A stretch of 64,000 nt of DNA from Clostridiales bacterium (GTDB taxonomy: Bacteria > Bacillota > Clostridia > Christensenellales > Borkfalkiaceae), in contig SVHH01000003.1 in assembly GCA_015055945.1 (NCBI GenBank), positions 124,001 through 188,000 on the forward strand, given 5' to 3'. The notes under the pieces were generated by a model that was given only the letters and a program-made list of their open reading frames with translations, had not been told where the DNA came from and did not search any database. Below are positions 19,037 to 28,326 of the stretch, one piece after another. Positions within the stretch are counted from its first letter, which is position 1. Every line of letters starts with the position of its first letter. Both the position numbers and the translations under genes were made by a program.

Positions 19037-19421
19037 AATACCACCTTTTAATAATTTATTATTTATTGTATCGCAAAAGCGAAATTAAACTATTGTGATT
19101 TTAACACAAAAAAGTCAATTAGTCAATAATAAAATAAACATTTAAGAGCACAATTTTACTAATTGCTGTAAAAAATTAAACCTAACAATAAATGTAAAAT
19201 AGATTATGTCTAACATAAACGCAATCATTTTGGCTAGTAAACACAATATTTTTATTCGTTTTTAATCAAGTATAAATTTGAGAAGTATTGCTTTTAATTT
19301 TTCTAATCTATTTTATCAATTTTATCAACTTTCATTTGGCACTAAGTGAGATAATGGAAAATATTTAGTAAAACAATAAACATTTTAAGATTTTTTTTGA
19401 CATTTTTTCCTATTATATTTC

Positions 19422-19450
19422 TTGACTAATCTTCTAGATTAGTATATAAT
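19422..19450 (+). promoter_or_regulatory. leuS promoter (TTGACT-17-TATAAT) with dyad in spacer
   Basis: TTGACT at 19422-19427, TATAAT at 19445-19450; inverted repeat CTAATCT-TCT-AGATTAG at 19426-19442. Confidence 0.65.
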
Positions 19451-19508
19451 TTATGCTGTTGACCTAAAAACAAAAGAAAGTATTTTATACGGAGGCATAA
19501 ATTTATTT

Positions 19509-21941
19509 ATGGACATTAAGAGAATTGAGAAAAAATGGCAAGCCATATGGGAAAAAGAAAAGTTAGGCGTTTTCAACCCTAAAAACGTTGACAAGAAATA
19601 TTATTGCTTGGAAATGTTCTCATACCCTTCTGCCGCAAAATTACACCTTGGCCACTGGTATAACTATGGACCTACGGATAGTTTTGTTAGATACAAAAAA
19701 ATGAAAGGATTTGAAGTTTTTCAACCTATGGGTTTTGACGCTTTTGGTCTCCCCGCGGAAAACTATGCAATTAAAACGGGTATTCACCCCAAAGATTCAA
19801 CTGATAAAAACATTGCAAACATGGAGCAAACCCTTAAGGAAATGGGCGCTATGTTTGACTGGACCGCTGAGATTAAAACTTGTAATGAAGATTACTACAA
19901 GTGGACTCAATGGCTCTTTTTGAAGTTATACGAAAAAGGACTTGCATACCGCAAGGAAGCACCTGTTAACTGGTGTCCCAGTTGTAAAACTGTTCTTGCA
20001 AACGAACAAGTAACCAACGGTGTTTGCGAAAGATGCAACAGCGTTGTAGTGAAGAAAGATTTAACTCAATGGTTCTTCAAAATTACCGATTATGCTGAAG
20101 AATTATTGCAAGGCTTAAACACTATTGACTGGCCCGATAAAACCAAACTTATGCAAAAAAACTGGATAGGTAAATCTACTGGTGGCGAAATTGAATTTAC
20201 TGCTGAAAGCGGCGATAAATTCAAAGTATTCACCACTCGTGCTGATACCCTTTTCGGCGTTTCTTACGTTGTCCTTGCTCCCGAACATCCCTTGGTTAAA
20301 AAACTTACTTCTAAAAAGCAACAAAAGGCTGTTGAAGAATATATTTTAGAAACTTCTAAAACTACTGAAATCGATAGACTTTCAACTACAAGAGAAAAGA
20401 CTGGCGTTTATATTGGACACAACGCTATCAACCCCATTAACGGCAAAATCGTTCCCATTTACGCCGCTGATTACGTTTTGTATTCTTACGGTACTGGCGC
20501 TGTTATGGGTGTTCCTTCACACGATGAAAGAGACTTCGCTTTTGCTAAAAAGTACGACCTTCCTATCACCCGCGTTATCAAAGGTGTTGGTAACGTAAAC
20601 GATGAACTTCCTTTTGTTGAAGACGGTATTATTGTTAACAGCCCTGGATTTGACGGTATGACTAGCGAAGAAGCCAGAAAAGCAATCATTAACAAACTCG
20701 TTCAAGAAAACAAAGCAGAACATAAAACCAATTATAGACTTCGCGACTGGTTAGTATCACGTCAGCGTTACTGGGGCGCACCTATCCCCGTTATCCACTG
20801 TGATAAGTGTGGCGTAGTTCCCGTACCCTACACTGATCTCCCCGTCAAACTCCCCTACGACGTTGAGTTTGCACCCGACGGAGAATCACCACTTGCTAAA
20901 CACCAAGGCTTTATGAACGTTAAGTGCCCCGTTTGTGGTGGCGATGCGCATAGAGACCCCGATACTTTAGACACTTTCGTATGCTCAAGTTGGTACTACT
21001 TAAGATATCCCGATGCAGACAACTCTAAAGAACCGTTTAGCCCAGAAACAATCAATAAAATGCTTCCTGTTGATAAATACGTTGGCGGCGCTGAACACGC
21101 TTGTATGCACTTACTTTACGCTCGCTTTATAACCAAAGCACTTCGCGATATGGGTTACCTTAACTTTGACGAACCGTTTAAGTCACTTGTACACCAAGGT
21201 ATTATTTTAGGACCTGACGGTATGCGTATGAGTAAGTCAAAGGGAAATATTATCGCCCCCGACCCTTACGTAGAAGAATATGGCTCTGACGTACTCCGCT
21301 TATACCTTATGTTCGGTTTCTCTTATACCGAAGGCGGCCCTTGGAGCGATGACGGTATTAAGGCTATCACTAAGTTCCTTGACAGAATCGAAAGACTTGC
21401 TGATAAGATTAACGCTACCCCAGCTTCTAAAAATAACGTTATTGAAAAACCCGAAAAAGACCTTCTTTACGCAGCAAACTACGCTATTAAATGCGTTGAC
21501 AAGGATATGGAAGAATTCTCATTTAATACTGCAGTTGCTCGTTTAATGGAACTTCTCAACGCACTAACCAAATATGACGGTTTAGAAGGCAAAAAGAACG
21601 TTACCGTATTCAAGAATGCGTTCAAAATTTTAATTCAACTTCTCGCACCCTGTGCTCCCCACTTTGCTGAAGAAATTTGGGAAAGTTTGGGCGGCAAAGG
21701 TTCAATCTTTAACACAAAATATCCCGAATGCGACGAAAGCGCGCTCGTTCTTGACGAAGTTGAAGTTGCAGTTCAAATCAACAGTAAAATGCGTGCAAAA
21801 ATTATGTTACCTAACCAAGTTACCGAAGAACAAGTTAGAGAAATCATATTTAAGGATGAAAAACTTGCCGCTGAACTAGAAGGCAAACAAATCAAAAAAC
21901 TTATCATCGTTCCCAAAAGACTCGTTAACATTATCGTTTAA
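19509..21941 (+). CDS. leuS: Leucyl-tRNA synthetase
   Basis: [23 protein letters not shown] (HIGH), [13 protein letters not shown] (KMSKS), editing domain. Confidence 0.97.
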   Translation: MDIKRIEKKWQAIWEKEKLGVFNPKNVDKKYYCLEMFSYPSAAKLHLGHWYNYGPTDSFVRYKKMKGFEVFQPMGFDAFGLPAENYAIKTGIHPKDSTDKNIANMEQTLKEMGAMFDWTAEIKTCNEDYYKWTQWLFLKLYEKGLAYRKEAPVNWCPSCKTVLANEQVTNGVCERCNSVVVKKDLTQWFFKITDYAEELLQGLNTIDWPDKTKLMQKNWIGKSTGGEIEFTAESGDKFKVFTTRADTLFGVSYVVLAPEHPLVKKLTSKKQQKAVEEYILETSKTTEIDRLSTTREKTGVYIGHNAINPINGKIVPIYAADYVLYSYGTGAVMGVPSHDERDFAFAKKYDLPITRVIKGVGNVNDELPFVEDGIIVNSPGFDGMTSEEARKAIINKLVQENKAEHKTNYRLRDWLVSRQRYWGAPIPVIHCDKCGVVPVPYTDLPVKLPYDVEFAPDGESPLAKHQGFMNVKCPVCGGDAHRDPDTLDTFVCSSWYYLRYPDADNSKEPFSPETINKMLPVDKYVGGAEHACMHLLYARFITKALRDMGYLNFDEPFKSLVHQGIILGPDGMRMSKSKGNIIAPDPYVEEYGSDVLRLYLMFGFSYTEGGPWSDDGIKAITKFLDRIERLADKINATPASKNNVIEKPEKDLLYAANYAIKCVDKDMEEFSFNTAVARLMELLNALTKYDGLEGKKNVTVFKNAFKILIQLLAPCAPHFAEEIWESLGGKGSIFNTKYPECDESALVLDEVEVAVQINSKMRAKIMLPNQVTEEQVREIIFKDEKLAAELEGKQIKKLIIVPKRLVNIIV

Positions 21942-21963
21942 TCACTAATTAGTAAGGCATACA

Positions 21964-24399
21964 ATGAAAAAACAAAGCGCACAAAACAAAACACCTAAAA
22001 GATTAAGTCCTTCAATCACTGAAGGACTTAACGACGTGCAAGTAAATGCGAGAATGGAATGCGGAATGCGCAATCTCGTAACAAAAAAGTACTCAAAGTC
22101 ATACTTGAGTATTTTTGTCGATAACATTTGCACGGTATTTAACCTTTTAGGTTTAACTGTTTTCGTTGCACTTTTATGTATTAGCGATATGGTTAAGATT
22201 ACCGATTTCTTCTTCGTTTTATTTTATATTGCGAATATCACAATCGGTATTATACAAGAAATTAGAGCAAAACACAGCGTTGATAAGTTGTCGATTATGT
22301 CTAACAAAACAACTAAGGTTGTTAGAAACGGCGAACTTAGGGAAATTAGCGCTGAAGATATTGTTTTAGACGATATTATAAAACTTGGCATCGGCAACCA
22401 AATCCCCACTGACTGCATTATTATTGATGGTGATATTGAAGTTAACGAAGCGTTAATTAGCGGCGAATCTATCGCTATTAAAAGACGCGTTGGAGAAATG
22501 CTGCTTGCTGGTAGTTTTATTACTTCTGGCACTTGCTACGCTAGAGCGGAAAAAGTCGGTAAAGAAAATTACGTTGAAACGCTTTCCGCTAAAGCAAAAC
22601 AATACAAACGCCCGCACTCTGAAATAATGAGTTCGCTTAAAACTATTATCAAAGTTATTATCTGCTTAATTATCCCTATCGCAATTGCGTGGATACTTAA
22701 GTCATCTATAACTGAAGACTTTGCAACTGCCATTTATAAAACTTCCACCCCCGTTATCGGGATGATTCCATCAGGAATGTTTTTATTAACAAGCGTTGCG
22801 CTTGCGGTTGGCATTATTAAACTTGCCAAACACAACACGCTTGTTCAAGACTTATATTCGCTCGAAATGCTCGCGCGAGTAGATATGATTTGTTTTGATA
22901 AAACTGGTACGATAACCAACGGCGAAATGACTGTTAGCGAAGTTGTGCCTTTGTGTGAAACTGATTACAATACTGAAGAAATTATGGGCTCTATGCTACG
23001 CGCACTAAAAGCCGATAACCAAACTGCTTTAGCGTTAAAACAATTCTTTAGCGAAAATGAAGTTTATTCCCCCGCTTTCACCCTACCCTTTAACTCAGCA
23101 AGAAAGTTATCTGCGGTTACTTTCAGCGATATAGGCACGTTTGCTTTTGGCGCTCCAGAATTTGTTTTAACTAACAATGAGTATGCAAAAATTGCCCAAA
23201 AGGTAAACGAATATGCTAAGCGTGGTTTAAGAGTGCTTGTGTTTGCACACACCGATACCCCGCTTGCAGAAAACTTCTTACCTAGAGATTTTACTCCGTT
23301 AAGCTTGTTTATTATTGCAGACAACGTTCGTGAAGATGCAATTAAAACGATTGCATGGTTCAAAGAAAACGACGTAGCAGTAAAAGTTATATCGGGCGAC
23401 AATCCCTTAACCGTTTCTGAAGTTAGTAAACGCGTAGGTATTCCCAACGCTGAACAATACATAAGTTTAGAAGGTTTAAGTGAAAAAGAAGTTGAAGACG
23501 CTGCAAATAAGTATACGGTTTTTGGCAGAGTTTCCCCCGAACAAAAAGCAATACTTATTCGCTCATTAAAGGCCGCTGGGCACGTAACCGCAATGACTGG
23601 CGACGGCGTAAACGACATTCTTGCGCTTAAGGAGGCCGATTGCGCTATTTCAGTTGCCGCTGGTAGTGATGCCGCTCGCAACGTATCACACATTGTATTA
23701 ATGGATAATAACTTTAATTCAATGCCTAAAATCGTTCATGAAGGTAGGCGCGTTATCAACAACGTACAAAGTTCCGCATCACTATTTTTAATGAAAACGA
23801 TTTTCACAATGCTTATGGCGGTTATAACCTTGTTCCTACCGTACATGACCGCTTATCCCTACAAACTTTCAAATATGATAATGTTTGAAGTTTTCATAGC
23901 GGGTATTCCTTCAACACTACTATCATTCCAACCCAACGATTCTCGCGTTGAAGGTAGTTTTATAAACAAAGTCATCGCAAAATCATTACCCGCGGGTGTA
24001 TTGATGGTTCTTAGCGTTTTAATGGTTGAAACAGCAAGAATTTTTGTCAATATGTACTCCCCAGACCAAATGATTTACGAAACTATGGGCATTTACGTTT
24101 TGACTTACGTTGGTTTAATCAACTTGTTTATGACTTGTAGACCTTTCAATATGTTTAGAACAATTTTGTTTACGCTGACGACTTTGATTATTCTAACGCT
24201 CACTTACCTATCATTCAACGGGCAGATAAGCAACCTACTCTCACTCACCGTTATGCTGCCCCTATCTGAATACTGGCATCACTTAGCAATTACTGGTGGA
24301 ATTATAATTATAAATATACCGCTTGCGTTCGTATTGAGAAACGCGTTCAATAAAATTGACGTAAATAAATTCTTCTCTAAAATTTTCAAAAATCAATAA
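21964..24399 (+). CDS. Cation-translocating P-type ATPase (HAD-IC)
   Basis: CFDKTGTITNGEMTV, GDGVNDILALKEADCAISVAAGSDAARN, SGESIAIKR. Confidence 0.92.
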   Translation: MKKQSAQNKTPKRLSPSITEGLNDVQVNARMECGMRNLVTKKYSKSYLSIFVDNICTVFNLLGLTVFVALLCISDMVKITDFFFVLFYIANITIGIIQEIRAKHSVDKLSIMSNKTTKVVRNGELREISAEDIVLDDIIKLGIGNQIPTDCIIIDGDIEVNEALISGESIAIKRRVGEMLLAGSFITSGTCYARAEKVGKENYVETLSAKAKQYKRPHSEIMSSLKTIIKVIICLIIPIAIAWILKSSITEDFATAIYKTSTPVIGMIPSGMFLLTSVALAVGIIKLAKHNTLVQDLYSLEMLARVDMICFDKTGTITNGEMTVSEVVPLCETDYNTEEIMGSMLRALKADNQTALALKQFFSENEVYSPAFTLPFNSARKLSAVTFSDIGTFAFGAPEFVLTNNEYAKIAQKVNEYAKRGLRVLVFAHTDTPLAENFLPRDFTPLSLFIIADNVREDAIKTIAWFKENDVAVKVISGDNPLTVSEVSKRVGIPNAEQYISLEGLSEKEVEDAANKYTVFGRVSPEQKAILIRSLKAAGHVTAMTGDGVNDILALKEADCAISVAAGSDAARNVSHIVLMDNNFNSMPKIVHEGRRVINNVQSSASLFLMKTIFTMLMAVITLFLPYMTAYPYKLSNMIMFEVFIAGIPSTLLSFQPNDSRVEGSFINKVIAKSLPAGVLMVLSVLMVETARIFVNMYSPDQMIYETMGIYVLTYVGLINLFMTCRPFNMFRTILFTLTTLIILTLTYLSFNGQISNLLSLTVMLPLSEYWHHLAITGGIIIINIPLAFVLRNAFNKIDVNKFFSKIFKNQ

Positions 24400-24402
24400 T
24401 AT

Positions 24403-24431
24403 AAAAAGCCTACTAAATTTGGTAGGCTTTT
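24403..24431 (+). terminator. Intrinsic terminator after P-type ATPase
   Basis: AAAAGCCTACTAAATTTGGTAGGCTTTT. Confidence 0.8.
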
Positions 24432-24444
24432 CTTCTTGAATAAC

Positions 24445-24476
24445 AAAAACGCCGTTGCAATTTGCAACGGCGTTTT
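24445..24476 (-). terminator. Intrinsic terminator after acpP
   Basis: AAAAACGCCGTTGCAATTTGCAACGGCGTTTT. Confidence 0.8.
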
Positions 24477-24487
24477 CTATTCGATTA

Positions 24488-24715
24488 TTATTTACCTTCA
24501 ATCATTTTAACGATATCGCCAACAGTTTTAATGTTAACAGCATCTTCTTCAGGAACGGTAACGTTGAATTCTTCTTCTAAACTCATAAGCATTTCAACAA
24601 CGTCAAGTGAGTCAGCACCTAAATCTTTTACAATATCCTTATCTTCAGTGATTTCATCAACTGATTTGTTTAATTGCTGAGCAATAAGTTCTTTTACCTT
24701 ATCGACAGTTGCCAT
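24488..24715 (-). CDS. acpP: Acyl carrier protein
   Basis: KDLGADSLDVVEMLMSLEEEFNVTVPEEDA (phosphopantetheine DSL motif). Confidence 0.97.
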   Translation of the reverse strand: MATVDKVKELIAQQLNKSVDEITEDKDIVKDLGADSLDVVEMLMSLEEEFNVTVPEEDAVNIKTVGDIVKMIEGK

Positions 24716-24801
24716 CTAAGTTTCCTCCAAATTTTTTATACATTTATTATAATATATTTTGCCACATAATGCAAGTATTATTAGCAAAAAATTAAATTTG
24801 A

Positions 24802-26175
24802 TTACTCAACAGCAGGAAGTGAATCAAAGCCCTTTTTCAAGTCTTCTTCAGTAGGAACGTAATCGCTCATAGTTTTTGCGTTATACGCACTGTACGCAGC
24901 AAGGTCAAAGTAGCCAGTACCAGTTAAGCAGAATACAATCTTTTTCTTTTCGCCAGTTTCTTTGCATTTGAGCGCTTCGTCAATAGCAACCCTTATTGCG
25001 TGTGAAGATTCGGGCGCAGGAAGAATACCTTCAGATTTAGCAAAAGTAACGGCTGCTTCAAATACTCTAGTTTGTTCAACTGCAACCGCATCGATATAAC
25101 CGTCGTGATAAAGTTTAGAAACGATAGGATTCATACCGTGATATCTAAGTCCGCCAGAGTGGCTAACTGCGGGCATAAATCCGTTGCCAAGCGTACACAT
25201 TTTAAGAAGCGGAGTCATTTTACCAGTATCACCAAAGTCGTAAGCGTATTTACCACGAGTGAGCGACGGACAAGATTTAGGTTCAACACCTATAATCTTA
25301 TATTTTGCAGTTCCATTAATAACGTCTTTAACAAACGGAGCAATAAAACCACCGAAGTTAGATCCACCGCCAACGCAAGCAATAAGAACGTCGGGCTCAA
25401 TATTGTATTTATCAAGAGCAATTTTAGTTTCTAAACCGATAATTGATTGATGAAGCACAACGTGATCCATTACGCTACCCAAAACATACTTACAGTTGGG
25501 CGTTTCAAGTGCTTTTTCAGTTGCTTCCGAAACAGCACAACCAAGCGACCCACCAGTTCCGGGGAATTGTTCTAAAATCTTTCTACCAACCTTGGTCGTT
25601 TCAGACGGACTAGGAATAACCTTACCGCCATAAGTTTCGATAACGGCTTTTCTAAACGGCTTTTGTTCTGCGCTAGATTTTACCATAAAAACGGTTAAAT
25701 CCATATTATAATAAGCGCACGCCATAGAAAGCGCCGTACCCCATTGACCTGCACCAGTTTCGGTCGTAAGTGAAGTTAAACCTTGTTCTTTTGCATAATA
25801 TGCTTGCGCAATAGCAGAGTTAAGTTTATGTGAGCCTGATGTGTTGTTACCTTCAAACTTATAGTAAATTTCAGCGGGAGTATCTAAAACCTTTTCTAAG
25901 CAATACGCTCTAGTTAAAGGTGACGGACGAATCATTGCATAAAAGTCTTGAACTTCTTCAGGAATTTCAATATATTCATCGGTAAAGTTCAATTCTTGTT
26001 TAGCAAGTTCTTCACAGAAAACTTCGCTAAAATCTTCTAAAGTGCACGGTTTTAAGGTTTTGGGATTTAATGCGGGTTCGTGCTTATCTTTCATAACCGC
26101 ATTCATATTATACCAGTATTTAGGAAGTTCACTCTCCGAAAGGAATATTTTGGTAGGAATTTTTTTGTCTTTCAT
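24802..26175 (-). CDS. trpB: TrpB-like pyridoxal-phosphate enzyme (TrpB2-type tryptophan synthase beta)
   Basis: RPSPLTRAYCLEKVL, KFEGNNTSGSHKLNSAIAQAYYAKEQG, TETGAGQWGTALS, CVGGGSNFGGF; TrpB2-type N-terminal region. Confidence 0.93.
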   Translation of the reverse strand: MKDKKIPTKIFLSESELPKYWYNMNAVMKDKHEPALNPKTLKPCTLEDFSEVFCEELAKQELNFTDEYIEIPEEVQDFYAMIRPSPLTRAYCLEKVLDTPAEIYYKFEGNNTSGSHKLNSAIAQAYYAKEQGLTSLTTETGAGQWGTALSMACAYYNMDLTVFMVKSSAEQKPFRKAVIETYGGKVIPSPSETTKVGRKILEQFPGTGGSLGCAVSEATEKALETPNCKYVLGSVMDHVVLHQSIIGLETKIALDKYNIEPDVLIACVGGGSNFGGFIAPFVKDVINGTAKYKIIGVEPKSCPSLTRGKYAYDFGDTGKMTPLLKMCTLGNGFMPAVSHSGGLRYHGMNPIVSKLYHDGYIDAVAVEQTRVFEAAVTFAKSEGILPAPESSHAIRVAIDEALKCKETGEKKKIVFCLTGTGYFDLAAYSAYNAKTMSDYVPTEEDLKKGFDSLPAVE

Positions 26176-26221
26176 AATTATTTCTCCTTATGTTTATTAG
26201 CAAACGGTAAAAACAAAATAA

Positions 26222-26455
26222 AAACACGGTAAAAACGCCTTTATGGGACGAATTTATCCGTGTTGCCACCCATTTTCACAAACAATGTTTGCCTTATTAA
26301 GATACCATCATATCTTGCCATTTTAACGCTAAGCCCGCGTCAATGACTACTGTTACTTCGCCACTGCCCTCAGTAATCCATTCAGAACCGCCCGCCGCTT
26401 GCTTTCACCACCCGCAAACTCTCTATAGACTAAAGCGAAACCTACTACTTTACAT
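26222..26455 (-). promoter_or_regulatory. T-box riboswitch upstream of trpB2, predicted tRNA-Trp specificity
   Basis: Minus strand: AGAGAGTTTGCGGGTGGTGAAAGCAAGCGG...TTCTGAATGGATTACTGAGG...; T-box/antiterminator AATGGGTGGCAACACGGATAAATTCGTCCCAT; terminator ACACGG...CCGTGTTTTTATTTT. Confidence 0.92.
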
Positions 26456-26477
26456 CAACGGTTTATTTATTTGTTTT

Positions 26478-26506
26478 ATAATAGCACCTTTTTTTATAAC
26501 TGTCAA
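26478..26506 (-). promoter_or_regulatory. Promoter of the T-box/trpB2 transcript (TTGACA-17-TATTAT)
   Basis: Minus strand TTGACA (26501-26506) and TATTAT (26478-26483), 17-nt spacer. Confidence 0.7.
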
Positions 26507-26526
26507 CCAATTACAAATAAAATTAA

Positions 26527-28326
26527 CTATTTTTTTAATAAAATCATATAGTCGTTCTCTTTCAAATCCACTCCGCCATCAAATTCTTTATTTGATATTA
26601 AATCAGTTAAAACTCCGTCAAAAGATAAAGAAAGCGGCTCTTTCGAAAGATTTACGGCGATAAGAAGTTCAGCGTTTTCATCAATTCTTTCAAAAATAAA
26701 CGCGCCATTGTCAGCGTAAACTTCTTTAAACTTACCACCTGCAAAACACGAATATTCTTTGCGAATATTACCTAAAAACTTATACCAAGAAATAAGTTCT
26801 TTATTTTCTTTACCCCAAGGGTAAGTTCTTCTATTCAGCGGATCGATATAGCCTTGCATACCCGCTTCATCCCCGTAATAAATACACGGCACGCCGCAAA
26901 GCGTAAACTGTAATAGTGATGCAATTTTAACCTTATTTATGGCGGCTGCAAGGTCGTTTTCAGATATAAACGTCTTAGACATTTCCGCCTTCGATTTACC
27001 GCTCATATCAGACCCACAAAGCGAAGTAATAAGCCTACACGTATCGTGAGTTGATAAGATATTCATTAAAGAATTAAGTACGCTTTCGGGATAATGGTCG
27101 ATTTGTTCTTTCACAGTAAAACTAAGTACTTTCGCATCGCCGTTTCTAACAAAATTAATAATGGCATTCTTCAGTGGATAGTTCATTACTGAATCGAGTT
27201 CTTTACCTAAAAAATATTCTCTACGCACTCCATAAGCAATTTTATTTGACGCATCTTCCCAAACTTCGCCTATTAAGACTGCATCTTTATTATTACGTTT
27301 AACAGCCGAGCGTATATTTCTAACAAAACTACTTGGAAGTTCATCAACAACGTCTAAACGCCAACCGCCTATACCCATCTTTGTATAATGCTCAATTACA
27401 CCGTTTTTGCCAGTTATAAAGTCAACATAATCAGCGTTTGATTCATTTACCGCAGGCAATACTTTTATACCCCACCACGCTTCATAATCGTTAGGATAAG
27501 ACTTAAAATTATACCAGTCGTAATACTTAGACTCTTTTGAATTATAAGCACCTATTGAATCATATTTACCGTATTTATTAAAGTAAACACTATCATCGCC
27601 AGTATGATTAAAAACACCGTCTAAAATAATTTTTATTCCGTGCTCATTAGCCTTTTTTATAAGCAACTTAAAATCTTCTGCAGTCCCAAGCAATTCATCT
27701 ATTTGCATATAATCGCCAGTATCATAGCGATGATTAGAAAACGCTTTAAAGATTGGATTAAGATAAATCACACTAACGCCGAGTTCTTCTAAATATGGCA
27801 GTTTTTCAATAATACCTTGCAAATCTCCACCAAAAAAGTCATTGTTTACAACTTGTCCTTTTTCGTTTGGTTCATATATAGGCATATCATCCCAGTTATC
27901 GTGCAAAATCTTATCAGATGATACGCTAGAGTTTTTATTAACCCTATTAAATCTGTCGGGAAAAATTTGATAAATTATACCGCCACCAAGCCAACTAGGC
28001 ACGCTAAATTCACTATCAAAGATAGATAATTGAAAACGCGTAGGAGTTGAAGTGATTTCTCCTTGCATATTGTTGTTTTGTCCTAAAAAATAACCGCTAC
28101 CAAGGTCAAAACAATAAAAATACAACCCAATAGGTAGCATTATGTCACACATAAACACATCGCCATCCTTAAGCATATCAATACGGTTATCAATGGTTTC
28201 ACCATCTTTTTGGACAAGCAAAACTACAGAGTCAAAATTACCTTTGACTCTGATAGTTAACCGTTTATTGAAAGGCACGGCACCCGTATGACTTTTATAA
28301 AATACGTCTAATGGGTTGTAATACAT
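26527..28326 (-). CDS. Glycoside hydrolase family 13, cyclomaltodextrinase/neopullulanase-like, cytoplasmic
   Basis: GGGIIYQIFPDRFN, GDLQGIIEKLPYLEELGVSVIYLNPIFKAFSNHRYDTGDY, GWRLDVVDELP, LIGEVWED, LMNILSTHDTCR. Confidence 0.93.
   Translation of the reverse strand: MYYNPLDVFYKSHTGAVPFNKRLTIRVKGNFDSVVLLVQKDGETIDNRIDMLKDGDVFMCDIMLPIGLYFYCFDLGSGYFLGQNNNMQGEITSTPTRFQLSIFDSEFSVPSWLGGGIIYQIFPDRFNRVNKNSSVSSDKILHDNWDDMPIYEPNEKGQVVNNDFFGGDLQGIIEKLPYLEELGVSVIYLNPIFKAFSNHRYDTGDYMQIDELLGTAEDFKLLIKKANEHGIKIILDGVFNHTGDDSVYFNKYGKYDSIGAYNSKESKYYDWYNFKSYPNDYEAWWGIKVLPAVNESNADYVDFITGKNGVIEHYTKMGIGGWRLDVVDELPSSFVRNIRSAVKRNNKDAVLIGEVWEDASNKIAYGVRREYFLGKELDSVMNYPLKNAIINFVRNGDAKVLSFTVKEQIDHYPESVLNSLMNILSTHDTCRLITSLCGSDMSGKSKAEMSKTFISENDLAAAINKVKIASLLQFTLCGVPCIYYGDEAGMQGYIDPLNRRTYPWGKENKELISWYKFLGNIRKEYSCFAGGKFKEVYADNGAFIFERIDENAELLIAVNLSKEPLSLSFDGVLTDLISNKEFDGGVDLKENDYMILLKK

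Noticed and set aside
19040-19508. Possible T-box leader for leuS
   Set aside because: Searched for GGGTGG/TGGNRCCRCG-type antiterminator and Stem I motifs; none seen
22297-22311. ATTATGTCTAACA match to the dispersed palindrome
   Set aside because: Inside P-type ATPase coding sequence (SIMSNKT) and lacks the second palindrome arm; probably chance
23064-23693. Minus-strand 209-aa ORF
   Set aside because: Shadow ORF antisense to the P-type ATPase; Ser/Ala-rich low-information translation
26343-26663. Plus-strand 106-aa ORF
   Set aside because: Lies antisense to the trpB2 T-box leader/promoter and GH13 3' end; no recognisable domain
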